A stretch of DNA of 64,000 nucleotides, from assembly GCF_042675745.1 (NCBI RefSeq), contig NZ_JBHTJM010000005.1, positions 1-64,000 of the forward strand, read 5' to 3'. This document shows, in pieces, positions 1 through 8,504 of this stretch. Position 1 is the first letter of the stretch, and every line of letters begins with the position of its first letter. Below the pieces are notes generated by a model that saw only the letters and a program-made list of their open reading frames with translations, did not search any database and was not told the DNA's origin. Position numbers and translations under genes: made by a program. The stretch is from Pseudofulvibacter geojedonensis. Lineage in GTDB: Bacteria > Bacteroidota > Bacteroidia > Flavobacteriales > Flavobacteriaceae.

Positions 1-1
1 C

Positions 2-250
2 TTCTCTCCTAACAGCGATGGAGCTAATGACACTTGGATGATTCACGGTATAGATGGTATTCCAATCTCTCAGATTTACATCTTCGATAGATTTGGTAAA
101 CTATTAAAACAATTAGATCCAGATGGAGCTGGTTGGGATGGTACCTATAATGGTAGCCCTATGCCTTCTACAGATTACTGGTTTAAAATTATATATATAG
201 AAAATAATCAGCAAAAAGAATTTAAAGCTAACTTCTCGCTTAAAAGATAA
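2..250 (+). CDS. C-terminal end of a T9SS type B sorted surface protein (5' truncated by window)
   Basis: The frame is open from the first bases of the window, so this is the tail of a gene that begins outside. The 82 visible residues begin FSPNSDGANDTWMIHGID and continue with IYIFDRFGKLL, GWDGTYNGSPMPSTDYWF and end FSLKR. This is the gliding-motility-associated C-terminal (CHU_C, type B) domain that directs proteins through the type IX secretion system to the cell surface. The N-terminal cargo is not visible, so the protein's own function is unknown. Two hairpins follow the stop codon. Confidence 0.9.
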   Translation, partial: FSPNSDGANDTWMIHGIDGIPISQIYIFDRFGKLLKQLDPDGAGWDGTYNGSPMPSTDYWFKIIYIENNQQKEFKANFSLKR

Positions 251-271
251 ATAGCATTCTTTTAGATGAAA

Positions 272-303
272 TAAAAAAATACCCGATATCGGGTATTTTT
301 TTA
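272..303 (+). terminator. Intrinsic terminator after the T9SS type B gene
   Basis: A perfect palindrome with core CCCGATATCGGG is flanked by A-tract and T-tract arms. It lies 21 nt after the stop codon of the preceding gene. The symmetric A/T arms would let it act in both directions. Confidence 0.85.
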
Positions 304-370
304 TTCAGTAAACTTACGTATATTTATAACACGCTTAATTACAAGCATATAAAGTAATTTTTTTGGGGTG

Positions 371-404
371 AAAAAACCACTAGTTTACAAACTAATGGTT
401 TTTT
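371..404 (+). terminator. Second hairpin with T-run downstream of the T9SS type B gene
   Basis: The arms AAAAAACCA and TGGTTTTTT enclose an inner TAGTTT/AAACTA stem with one mismatch. It looks like a backup intrinsic terminator. A TTTTGGGGTG stretch sits just before it. Confidence 0.6.
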
Positions 405-566
405 TTATAATAACAAATTGTACCTTAAAGCTAACGTAGTTATCAAGAAAGTGTAGTGGCTTACCTGTTATTTACCAACTAAGAACCACAGGAGATATTT
501 ATACCCTTTTCTATTTAGCTAATCTTATATATAGTATTTGAATTTGACAATCTAACATTTGAAACT

Positions 567-595
567 AAAAAAGCCACCTCTAATGAAATGGCTTT
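567..595 (-). terminator. Terminator of the M28 peptidase gene
   Basis: Read on the minus strand, the stem AAAGCCA/TGGCTTT with a 12-nt loop is followed by a T-run, about 30 nt after the peptidase stop codon. Confidence 0.7.
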
Positions 596-623
596 CTATG
601 TTTTGAAATGTTTTTTTAAATAT

Positions 624-2000
624 TTATTCTTTTATAAACTTTAACATTTTCTCTTTACCATTATCTAAACTAAGCTTTATTAAATATGCTCCATTCGCCA
701 ACGATTTAATATTAACTTCTGGTTTGTTTCTATCTAATTTAGTTTTTAAAACTTCTTGACCGTTGATTGCTTTAATGGAAATATCAATATTAGAATAAGT
801 ATCATTTAAACCTTCTATTTGAATAAGCTCTTTAGCAGGATTAGGGAATACTGTAATATTTTTTAATTCATAATCTTCTGAAGACAATACAACAAAAGCT
901 ATACAATCTGATGTTTTAGTACAATTACCTTTGGTTATCTGAACAGCATAAGTCCCACTAGATGAAGGTGCAAATGTTTGATTTGTAGCTCCAGCTATTG
1001 GGGCATTAGAATTATTACAATCTACCCATTGGTAAGATGTAGCAGAAGTTTCGTTAGCGGTTAAATTTGATGCGTTTTGAGCAACTGTTTTATTAATGAA
1101 AATTGGATTTACCATAGTTGCCATAGATGCAACGACCAATTTAAACATTTCATAATAATAAGGATAATTGAACAAATTATCTCTATCGTTTGATGTGTGA
1201 TAACCAGTAGTTTTATCATTATTATGCCATGATTCTCCAAACAAAAGAGCAGAATAATCTTCATTCCAGAAAGAACCATGATCACTTGCCCCTGTTCCTG
1301 GATTAACCACATTAACATTTAAATTAAATCCGTAAGTTGTATCATTTAACACTGCTACTATTTGATCTTTAAACGCTACTGAACCAGCAATATTTCTAAC
1401 ATCAATATCAAAATCATTATCATCATCACCATCAAAAGCCATCATATCTATGTTCATAACACCTAAAACATTTGCCCCTGCTGCTTTTAAAGCTTGAGCA
1501 TGAGCTCTACTTCCTCTCAAACCTATTTCTTCTTCATCCCACAAAGCATATATTAAGGTCTTATCTAAACAATGAGGAGCTAACATTCTTGCCAATTCAA
1601 TTACGGCTGCCGTACCACTTGCATTATCGTCTGCACAATAATTAGCTACAGAATCATAATGGGCTCCAATAATATAAATATCGTTAGGATTATTAACACC
1701 AGTTTGAGTTGCAATAATATTTCTACCGCCCGATGAGTAATTATTTTCAACTACTGTTAAACCTGTAGCTTCTAATCGCTCCTTAATATAATTGGCTGCT
1801 AAATTATTATCATTATCACTAACTCTATGGGTAATAGTTACGGGAGATCCTCCAACTGTAGTAGCTTGTTCTCCAGATAATTCTTTTACCAAAGTAGTTA
1901 TATTGGCATTATTCGTTTGATTAACTAAATCTAAAATTGATTGTTGAGCATTTACATTAGCTAAAAAACAAATAGCTAATAATAGTAGTAGTTTTTTCAT
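624..2000 (-). CDS. Secreted M28 family zinc aminopeptidase with T9SS type A sorting domain
   Basis: The 458-residue protein has a Sec signal peptide at residues 1-18 (MKKLLLLLAICFLANVNA). The M28 metallopeptidase domain shows the usual ligands in order: GAHYDSV (His114), ADDNASGT (Asp about 125), DEEEIGLRGS (Glu pair about 158), MNIDMMAFDGDDD and SDHGSFW. A linker rich in Asn, Ser and Thr (about 300-370) carries an Ig-like or PKD-like stretch. The last 80 residues, with VFPNPAKELIQIEG, NGAYLIKLSLDNG and a final basic KFIKE, form a T9SS type A sorting domain. It should be exported and released or anchored at the surface as a leucine/cysteine-type aminopeptidase; the exact substrate cannot be read. 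It is transcribed alone. Confidence 0.92.
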   Translation of the reverse strand: MKKLLLLLAICFLANVNAQQSILDLVNQTNNANITTLVKELSGEQATTVGGSPVTITHRVSDNDNNLAANYIKERLEATGLTVVENNYSSGGRNIIATQTGVNNPNDIYIIGAHYDSVANYCADDNASGTAAVIELARMLAPHCLDKTLIYALWDEEEIGLRGSRAHAQALKAAGANVLGVMNIDMMAFDGDDDNDFDIDVRNIAGSVAFKDQIVAVLNDTTYGFNLNVNVVNPGTGASDHGSFWNEDYSALLFGESWHNNDKTTGYHTSNDRDNLFNYPYYYEMFKLVVASMATMVNPIFINKTVAQNASNLTANETSATSYQWVDCNNSNAPIAGATNQTFAPSSSGTYAVQITKGNCTKTSDCIAFVVLSSEDYELKNITVFPNPAKELIQIEGLNDTYSNIDISIKAINGQEVLKTKLDRNKPEVNIKSLANGAYLIKLSLDNGKEKMLKFIKE

Positions 2001-2114
2001 GTTTACGTTTTTTTCGGGGTCATCAATTTACAAAAAATAAAATCCATTATAAAATTATAATACATAAGCCTTTAAATTCTATACAAATGTTATAAGAATA
2101 ACCAAAAAAACACC

Positions 2115-2176
2115 TCTACATTTGTAGAATATGATTTTATTCTCTACATTTGTAGAGTAAGTTCTAATACTGTAGA
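2115..2176 (+). promoter_or_regulatory. Two palindromic BlaI-type operators overlapping the promoter of the blaI/M56 pair
   Basis: The palindrome CTACATTTGTAG occurs at 2116-2127 and again, extended to CTCTACATTTGTAGAG, at 2142-2157. A further half site TGTAGA lies at 2171-2176, immediately before the ATG. TACA/TGTA dyads are the known operator type of BlaI/MecI repressors. Each palindrome contains TACATTTG, a perfect match to the Bacteroidota -7 element TAnnTTTG. The TTTG of the first copy lies 20 nt before the -7 of the second, a normal -33 spacing. Bound repressor would therefore cover the promoter and control its own operon. Confidence 0.75.
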
Positions 2177-2178
2177 AT

Positions 2179-2544
2179 ATGAAATTGAGTAAAACAGAAG
2201 AAACATTAATGAATAACTTATGGAAGCTAGAAAAAGCTTTCATGAAAGATTTATTAGAAGCATATAAAGATCCTAAACCAGCTACAACTACATTAGCAAC
2301 GCTTTTAAAAAGAATGAGAGAAAAAGGTTTTATAGATTATACCTTATATGGTAAATCTAGAGAATACTATCCGTTGATAAAAAAAGAAGATTATTTTTCT
2401 AGTCATGTAAATAGTTTGATAAAAAACTTTTTTAACAATAGCACTTCACAATTTGCCTCATTTTTTACCCAAAAAACCAATATGAGTAAGGAGCAATTAG
2501 AAGAGTTGAAATCTATTATAGACAACGAAATTAAAAAGAAGTAA
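2179..2544 (+). CDS. BlaI/MecI/CopY family transcriptional repressor
   Basis: The 121-residue protein is a winged-helix repressor. It opens with LSKTEETLMNNLWKLEKAFMKDLLE, typical of the BlaI first helices, then the recognition region TTLATLLKRMREKGFIDY and a wing (GKSREYYPLI). The C-terminal half (residues about 75-121) is helical and charged, as expected for the dimerisation part. Family length is about 120. The gene is followed after 3 nt by an M56 peptidase, the classical sensor partner that inactivates the repressor by cleavage. It probably binds the palindromes just upstream. Confidence 0.92.
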   Translation: MKLSKTEETLMNNLWKLEKAFMKDLLEAYKDPKPATTTLATLLKRMREKGFIDYTLYGKSREYYPLIKKEDYFSSHVNSLIKNFFNNSTSQFASFFTQKTNMSKEQLEELKSIIDNEIKKK

Positions 2545-2547
2545 CTT

Positions 2548-4338
2548 ATGGGAGTCTATTTATTAAAATCTGCTGCTTGTTTAGCTATTTTTTTGATCTT
2601 TTATAAACTGTTATTAGAGAAAGAATCTATTCACAAATTAAAACGTTATTACTTACTAGTAAGCTTACTGCTATCTTTTATAATACCCTTAACTAGTTAT
2701 ACTTCTTTTGAATATGTAAAGGCTATGGAAGTACTACCTAATTCAAATACAATCTCTATAATTGAAGATATTCCAGAAGAGAAAACTCTAAGTATAGAGA
2801 TTATATTTTTAACTATTTACGCTTTCATATCGGGAATATTTCTATTCTTCTTTATTAAGAACCTTTGGTTAATGGCAAAAAAGATACAGGCAAATGAAAA
2901 AAACACTTCAGAAAACACAACCAAAGTGTTATTAAAAGAATTGATAGTTCCTCATACTTTTTTAAAATACATATTTATAAATAAAACGGAATATAACAAT
3001 AATAGTATTCCTAAATCAGTAATAGCACACGAAGAAGCACATGCTAAGCAGAAACATAGTGTAGATATTTTATTACTAGAGTGTTTACATATACTATTTT
3101 GGTTTAACCCACTTATTTATTTATACAAAAGAGCTATTAAACTAAATCATGAGTTTTTAGCAGACGAAGCAGTTATAAATAAAGGATATGAAACTAAAGC
3201 CTATCAACAAACTTTACTAGCATACTCATCACATGCTACTCTAGAATACTCGAATTATTTCGGGTTGGCTAATGCCATCAATTATTCATCAATCAAAAAA
3301 CGTTTAACAGTCATGAAAACTAAAACCACAAAAAAAACGGTTTGGCTACGTAGTTTATTAATACTACCTCTAGTAGCTTTATTACTCTTTAGCTTTAGCA
3401 CTAAAGAAATTATTTATCAGGAAAAAGCAACCAAACAAATGGTAGCTGAATATAATAAACTTGCAAAGAAGTACAATGCGCAAGATAAAAACAACAGAGT
3501 TGTACTCTTAAAAGATATACAAAGGTTGGAGTACATTTATAAATTAATGACTCCTGAGCAAAAGAAAAACGCAGAACCTTTTCCTGATTGTCCACCACCG
3601 CCTCCACCTCCGCCTCCATACCCTGAAGACGCAGATTATTTCATCAATGATCAAAAAGCATCTATAAATGAGGTGAACGAAATAAATCCTGAAAATATTC
3701 AGAGTGTGTTTGTTAGTGGTAAAGACAAACCCGGAAAACCTAGGTTAGATGTTTTTACCAAAGACTATAGAGGTGTTGTTGCTCCTAAGCCACCTAAAAT
3801 CCTTAAGCTTCCTAAAAATGATGGAACTAAATTTTTACCAGCTCCAGAATACCCCGCAGATGCATACTGCTATATTAATGGTAAAAAAACTTCTATGAAA
3901 GAAGTAAAAAAATTAGATTCTGAAACTATAAAAAGAGTTATTATTAGTGGAAAAGACGAATCTGGAAAGGTCTTAAAGAAACCCATTTTAGAAGTATATA
4001 CAATCGACTATAAAGGGCCAGAACCAAGCCCATCAAAATACACAAATAGACCTGGAGCTAAAATAAACGGTAAAGTTTGTGAAGGCTGTATGTTACAAAT
4101 GACTAAAGAACAATTAAAAAACTCTTATTTATCATTACAAGAAAATGGTAAAATAATTATGCAATTTAGAGTTAAAGCTCCTAAAAAACCTACTGTAACG
4201 TGTATTGGTAGCATATTAAATGACGAAGCAATAAAAGTTATCGATAATGCTAATAAAGGTCAAATAATTCAATTATTTGATATTAGGGTAGATGGCTTAA
4301 AAACAAAACCACCTATTTTAATAACCTTACTAGACTAA
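2548..4338 (+). CDS. BlaR1-like M56 family membrane metallopeptidase
   Basis: The 596-residue protein has membrane helices at about 5-23, 34-52, 84-106 and 265-282. The cytoplasmic zinc protease motif HEEAH (His161-His165) lies between helices three and four. This is the BlaR1/MecR1 sensor-protease layout; a signal would activate cleavage of the adjacent BlaI-type repressor. The C-terminal part differs from BlaR1 and has no penicillin-binding SxxK domain. It carries a poly-proline stretch (349-357), two similar units of about 55 residues (YPEDADYFINDQ... and YPADAYCYINGK..., each ending KDYRG or IDYKG) and a final small domain with CEGCM. The second unit resembles modules near TonB-receptor plug regions, but no function can be assigned. 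It overlaps nothing and forms an operon with the repressor. Confidence 0.85.
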   Translation: MGVYLLKSAACLAIFLIFYKLLLEKESIHKLKRYYLLVSLLLSFIIPLTSYTSFEYVKAMEVLPNSNTISIIEDIPEEKTLSIEIIFLTIYAFISGIFLFFFIKNLWLMAKKIQANEKNTSENTTKVLLKELIVPHTFLKYIFINKTEYNNNSIPKSVIAHEEAHAKQKHSVDILLLECLHILFWFNPLIYLYKRAIKLNHEFLADEAVINKGYETKAYQQTLLAYSSHATLEYSNYFGLANAINYSSIKKRLTVMKTKTTKKTVWLRSLLILPLVALLLFSFSTKEIIYQEKATKQMVAEYNKLAKKYNAQDKNNRVVLLKDIQRLEYIYKLMTPEQKKNAEPFPDCPPPPPPPPPYPEDADYFINDQKASINEVNEINPENIQSVFVSGKDKPGKPRLDVFTKDYRGVVAPKPPKILKLPKNDGTKFLPAPEYPADAYCYINGKKTSMKEVKKLDSETIKRVIISGKDESGKVLKKPILEVYTIDYKGPEPSPSKYTNRPGAKINGKVCEGCMLQMTKEQLKNSYLSLQENGKIIMQFRVKAPKKPTVTCIGSILNDEAIKVIDNANKGQIIQLFDIRVDGLKTKPPILITLLD

Positions 4339-4358
4339 TCTTTTACTTTTAAATATTA

Positions 4359-4397
4359 AATAAGTGTCCTTTTATGATTAATAAAAGGACACTTATT
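4359..4397. terminator. Bidirectional terminator between convergent genes
   Basis: A 17-bp perfect stem (AATAAGTGTCCTTTTAT and its complement) has a 5-nt loop. It lies between the M56 gene (+) and the secreted protein gene (-) and can serve both. Confidence 0.85.
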
Positions 4398-4409
4398 ATT
4401 TTCTGATTG

Positions 4410-5252
4410 TTACTTTTTAGGTACTGATGAACTCTTTGCTAATTCTGGCACAGATTTATACACATAATCTCCATGATAACCTGTAAAATATTTGGCTACT
4501 TTTTTATCCCAAGTTTTTTGATCAGCCTTATTTTTAAATCGAGCTTTGTTTAAATTCCCCATTTCTTCTAGTGCTTTTTCTAAATCGGCTAAAGAATTTA
4601 CTACAAAAACTTCTACATAATCGCGCCTGTCAGACCCCCAAGCATGTGCATATGGGTAATACCCCTTTATATACTGGTTTTTATGAATTACTTCTTTTAA
4701 AAATCCATCTCGCAATTCATTAAACTCTTTATCGGTTCCTTCTTCTGAAAATGCAAAATGACTTTTACGGACGTAAAACAATACGGGGTCATTGGAAACC
4801 TCAGCCCTTTGTTTAGCTCCAGACATAGTAACATAAATTTCATCGGAATGTTTATCTGCATAATAAGCACTTCGCTTTTTAAAATAGGCCTCTCTTTTTG
4901 TTTTATCTGGCCAAGCAGCTTTAATTAACTCGCTATTTTTTTCTCCAGCTTTCTCAATATCTGACCACGACTTATACAATTGCACATATACCAACTCTGT
5001 ATTGTCGGCTGTCATGTGATGTAAGCCATAATTAGTAGCTAATATGTATTCATTTTTAGAGGTGACCTTATCTAAGAATTCTTTTTCTACAGCTTTCCAG
5101 TCTTTCATAGAAAAATCTTCCTGATCCATATTCCAATGCATCGTAGTAACCGTTAAATACATGGGGTTTTCCTTTTCTTGAGCTAATAATGGATAAATGC
5201 TAAATAGCATAAAAATCAAGAAAATACCGAGCAGTTTACTTGTCTTTTTCAT
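4410..5252 (-). CDS. Secreted protein of unknown function with an internal domain duplication
   Basis: The 280-residue protein has a signal peptide (KLLGIFLIFMLFSIYPLLAQ, cleavage about residue 24). The mature part is two repeats of about 110 residues. Repeat 1 runs from MYLTVTTMHWNMD to KHSDEIYV; repeat 2 runs from VLFYVRKSHFAF to YHGDYVYK. Both follow the plan: beta strand, helix ending in FLxxV, xKNxYI, G-Y-H/Y, V-x-V strand, a helix with DIEKA or DLEKA, then KxAW or KARF with a Y-F-K/T motif. This resembles a dimeric alpha-beta (ferredoxin-like) fold present twice. I do not recognise a named family or catalytic residues. A terminator follows and a TACATTTG promoter element lies about 100 nt upstream. 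Confidence 0.75.
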   Translation of the reverse strand: MKKTSKLLGIFLIFMLFSIYPLLAQEKENPMYLTVTTMHWNMDQEDFSMKDWKAVEKEFLDKVTSKNEYILATNYGLHHMTADNTELVYVQLYKSWSDIEKAGEKNSELIKAAWPDKTKREAYFKKRSAYYADKHSDEIYVTMSGAKQRAEVSNDPVLFYVRKSHFAFSEEGTDKEFNELRDGFLKEVIHKNQYIKGYYPYAHAWGSDRRDYVEVFVVNSLADLEKALEEMGNLNKARFKNKADQKTWDKKVAKYFTGYHGDYVYKSVPELAKSSSVPKK

Positions 5253-5350
5253 AATTCTAAATTTTATGGTTAGTATATACTTATTGGTTATTTACTAATC
5301 TGGTTTAGAGTTATGCCGATGCAAAAGAATTGTATCGAAGACCGCGGATG

Positions 5351-5358
5351 CAAATGTA
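5351..5358 (-). promoter_or_regulatory. -7 promoter element (TACATTTG) for the duplicated secreted protein
   Basis: On the minus strand TACATTTG matches TAnnTTTG. It would give a 5' leader of about 90-100 nt before the ATG at 5252. No clear -33 element is visible. Confidence 0.4.
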
Positions 5359-5517
5359 CGAAAATATAAAGGTTTTCTTGTTATAAAAAAGAAAATCACA
5401 CATCGCAAAATATTAATTAACAGTGTATTACGATTTGTATAAACAAAATATTTTCATTTTTAATGTAACAAATCAACACATTTAGCGTTCTAATACATAT
5501 CATCAATCAATCACATC

Positions 5518-6621
5518 ATGTTACAACGCTTTTTTATTATCTGCTCTGGAGCAGATACCCTACTGTTATCTCATTGTTCTAACGGAGAAAAAAACAAATA
5601 CGCTGGTATTGGCGCTACTGTATTCTTTACAGCTTTAATGGCTACTATTGCAGCTAGCTATGCTTTATATACCGTTTTTGATAATTACCTTACTGCTGTT
5701 TTTTTTGGTATAGTTTGGGGTTTGCTTATTTTTAATCTAGATCGTTTTATTGTATCTACTATCAAAAAGAGAGAAAGTTTTCTTGACGAATTATTACAAG
5801 CTACACCTAGAATTATATTGGCCATTATTATTGCGGTTGTAATTTCTAAACCCTTAGAGTTAAAAATATTTGAGAAAGAAATTAACCAAGTGTTGTTGAC
5901 TGAAAAAAACCAAATGACCTTAGATAATAAAGACCAAATTGCTTTACAATATACACCTAAAAAAGAAGCATTATCTAATGATATAACTGCTCTTAAAAAC
6001 GAAATAACAAGTAAAGAAGCAGAAGTAAATGCTTTATACAACACCTATATAGCTGAGGCCGAAGGTAGAGAAGGAACCAAACTATTAGGTAAAGGGCCAG
6101 TTTATAAAGAAAAACGAGAAAAGCACGATACTGCATTGCAAGAATTACAAAGTTTAAAAGAGGATAACCAAGCAAAAATAACAGCTAAAGAAGCAGAGCT
6201 ATTAGCTTTAGACAGCGAGTATAAAAACCAAGTAAGTACATCGCAACCTATTATTGACGGATTTGATGGTCTAATGGCACGTGTAAACGCTTTAGGCAAG
6301 TTGCCTTGGCTACCTTCGTTTTTTATTTTCTTGTTGTTCTTAGCCATAGAAACCTCTCCTATTATTGCTAAGTTATTATCTCCTAAGGGTGAGTATGATT
6401 ATAAACTAGAAGATGCAGAAACAGCTGTTAAAACATGGGTAACTCAAAACATAAAAGAACGTGAAGTTATTTTACAGACAGATCAAAACTTAAATAACAA
6501 AATATACAACGATATAGCCGAAGAAGATGAACTGTATAGCTACAAACGAAAAAAGGCTCGCGAATTAATGCAAGCCCAAGCCGATGCCTTTTTTGAAAAA
6601 CAAAAAAGAGGATTGTTTTAG
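5518..6621 (+). CDS. DUF4407 domain-containing membrane protein
   Basis: The 367-residue protein has membrane segments at about 31-54, 57-74, 97-112 and 258-280. The opening MLQRFFIICSGADTLLLSHC and the LIFNLDRFIVSTIKK motif after the second helix are typical of DUF4407. Residues about 125-235 form a charged, helical (coiled-coil) region that should face the periplasm. The C-terminal 85 residues are cytoplasmic and highly charged. The biochemical function of DUF4407 is not known. It is a single-gene unit and converges with the next gene. Confidence 0.88.
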   Translation: MLQRFFIICSGADTLLLSHCSNGEKNKYAGIGATVFFTALMATIAASYALYTVFDNYLTAVFFGIVWGLLIFNLDRFIVSTIKKRESFLDELLQATPRIILAIIIAVVISKPLELKIFEKEINQVLLTEKNQMTLDNKDQIALQYTPKKEALSNDITALKNEITSKEAEVNALYNTYIAEAEGREGTKLLGKGPVYKEKREKHDTALQELQSLKEDNQAKITAKEAELLALDSEYKNQVSTSQPIIDGFDGLMARVNALGKLPWLPSFFIFLLFLAIETSPIIAKLLSPKGEYDYKLEDAETAVKTWVTQNIKEREVILQTDQNLNNKIYNDIAEEDELYSYKRKKARELMQAQADAFFEKQKRGLF

Positions 6622-6638
6622 TAAAATATTTTAAACAT

Positions 6639-8384
6639 TTAAGAAAAACAAGCGTCATTTTTTATTATTTCAAATGACAAATCATAATATTCTGTTCTCA
6701 TTTCTGTATAACATTGAATTAAAGAAAGTTTAGCAACATTTGATCTATATTTATTAATTTTATTTTGTAATGGTTTGTTCTTTAAGTGACTTGTAATACA
6801 CATTACATACCTGATATTATCAGTAGTTTTGAACAAACTTAAAAACTCATTTTCTGATAGATTTCTATTTTTACCTTTGGATTCTAAACTTTTATATACA
6901 GCTCTTAAATAATTATTTTGATTGTCCTTTAAATCATTTTTCAATCTTCTTGCAGAAGAAATTATTTGACTATAAAGTTCTCTCATTTCCGTACTAAACC
7001 CATACTTTACATGACAAATATAAAGAGTATTATTATTAAAATGTATTATATCTCCCAGTTCAATTGAATTGGGAGATATTGTATCTAAAACCCAATAACC
7101 TTCTTTATCATACTTATCATTATAAACCCCTTCATTTTCTCTTTTACCACTTTCCTTCTTTCCCCATTCTTCATTTAAAACCTGATTTTTTAAATCATTA
7201 GCATTTAAAATTTCTGTACACCGATCATTCATTTCATTTATAAAGATTTCGCGTAATTTATACCATTTAGAATCTAAGTATATATAATTCCCTAAACCTT
7301 TAATATTTATCTCTGTATTTAGGTGATAAATTAATGCTGTTTTTAGTATTGGAGTACTATTTTGATTTTTATAAGTGTAAATGTAAAAGTTGTATATTTT
7401 ATTACTAAAGTTATTTAAATTTTTATCAAACCCCTCTTCATTTAAATAAGTTAAAATAATTTTTAAAATTTCACTTTTATCAGCTGTTCTACTAATTTTT
7501 TTATATTTCCTTTCTCCTTCTTTTAACTTTATTTCATACTCATCAGCACTATAAAAATCTTCAATTTTATTAGGATAGCAAATATCAAAATTAGAAACTG
7601 TATTTGAAATAATATCATTTCTTTTATTGAATAATTCATTAATTATCGCAGGTTTCAATGAATTAGCAATTTGATCCTTGTTAGTTATTTCTTTATAAGA
7701 ACTAAAGAAATCATCAGCTTTTTGAGTTTCAATATGTTCCAATATTTGAATTAAAAGACCTAATTCTTGAAAAGAAAGTTTTTTATTAATATTAAAACCA
7801 TTTGATATATTTAAAATTATATTGGGGGACCTATTAGTCAAAAATTGATTAAAATAAAGGTCAGCTGTTTCACTTGATAGTTTTATTTTTAGTTCAGTAG
7901 GAATTTTACCAAACTTTATATAATCCATCAAACGATAATTATCTTTAAATTGCTCAGACATTCCGGCTCTTAAACCTGTTACACCTCTAGTTTTTATCGT
8001 TATAATTTCATCTTCTACAGGTTTCATTATTCTTGAATAAGTATTTAGTCCATATGATGAATCAAGAAATGGTAAAATATATTTATAAAAGGCTCCTCCA
8101 ATTATTGCGAAAATCCCTGAAGGAGTACTAACTAATATTAATACAGAAGGAATCTGGTACTCAAGAGTTATTCCATCTACATATTCTTTTGGAAAAAACT
8201 TTGCCCATTCAGATTCTTTCTCAATTGATTGAATAATTATCAATTTTGAATCATAATCATTAACCTTAATATCTCTTATTATGGAAGGCTTTTTATTTAG
8301 TGACAAATGGTTAGAAATTCTATCCGCTACTGATATTAATTCATATACACTCTCAAGCTTATATATTGTTGGGTTCTGTTTCAA
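6639..8384 (-). CDS. DUF6119 / TIGR04141 family sporadically distributed protein
   Basis: The 581-residue cytoplasmic protein has no signal peptide or membrane helix. Recognition rests on family landmarks: GGAFYKYI followed by a YGLNTYSRIM stretch and RGVTGLRAG in the N-terminal third, a KWYKLREIFINEMN motif near residue 395, and the C-terminal LGDIIHFNNNTLYICHVK followed by ELYSQIISSARRL. These correspond to the 'GxxLxHVK...LSHLFxQG' region of TIGR04141 proteins. The family is scattered between genomes and often lies in islands; its activity is not established and a defence role is only inference. The start is TTG at 8384, the first possible start after an in-frame stop; no ATG occurs for more than 100 codons. 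Composition is very AT-rich. A 73-nt repeat lies just upstream. Confidence 0.7.
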   Translation of the reverse strand: MKQNPTIYKLESVYELISVADRISNHLSLNKKPSIIRDIKVNDYDSKLIIIQSIEKESEWAKFFPKEYVDGITLEYQIPSVLILVSTPSGIFAIIGGAFYKYILPFLDSSYGLNTYSRIMKPVEDEIITIKTRGVTGLRAGMSEQFKDNYRLMDYIKFGKIPTELKIKLSSETADLYFNQFLTNRSPNIILNISNGFNINKKLSFQELGLLIQILEHIETQKADDFFSSYKEITNKDQIANSLKPAIINELFNKRNDIISNTVSNFDICYPNKIEDFYSADEYEIKLKEGERKYKKISRTADKSEILKIILTYLNEEGFDKNLNNFSNKIYNFYIYTYKNQNSTPILKTALIYHLNTEINIKGLGNYIYLDSKWYKLREIFINEMNDRCTEILNANDLKNQVLNEEWGKKESGKRENEGVYNDKYDKEGYWVLDTISPNSIELGDIIHFNNNTLYICHVKYGFSTEMRELYSQIISSARRLKNDLKDNQNNYLRAVYKSLESKGKNRNLSENEFLSLFKTTDNIRYVMCITSHLKNKPLQNKINKYRSNVAKLSLIQCYTEMRTEYYDLSFEIIKNDACFS

Positions 8385-8420
8385 ACTATTCTACTTTAAA
8401 TAACTTAGGTCAATCTCCTC

Positions 8421-8493
8421 AAATCTAATCAAAATAAACAATGTAAGAAATGACTTAGATCAGTGAATTTGAAAATTCACTATTTACAGTGAT
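8421..8493. repeat. 73-nt intergenic repeat, copy A (partner at 17170-17242)
   Basis: This stretch aligns without gaps to 17170-17242, with about 58 of 73 positions identical by eye and weaker similarity extending some 15 nt to the left. Shared blocks are CAAAATAAA, AATGTAAGAAAT, AATTTGAAAA and the dyad TCACT...AGTGA. Copy A also contains the palindrome GTGAATTTGAAAATTCAC. It lies between a sporadic gene (start at 8384) and the 3' end of a core-type gene (8505), as the other copy does. Confidence 0.65.
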
Positions 8494-8504
8494 AATCACA
8501 AAAG

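Larger units (their letters stand above)
251..623. other. 373-bp intergenic region between convergent genes
   Basis: This gap lies between the T9SS type B gene (+) and the M28 peptidase gene (-). It holds three hairpins (272-303, 371-404, 567-595). I see no open frame with a convincing start and no RNA gene in the remainder. Confidence 0.6.
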
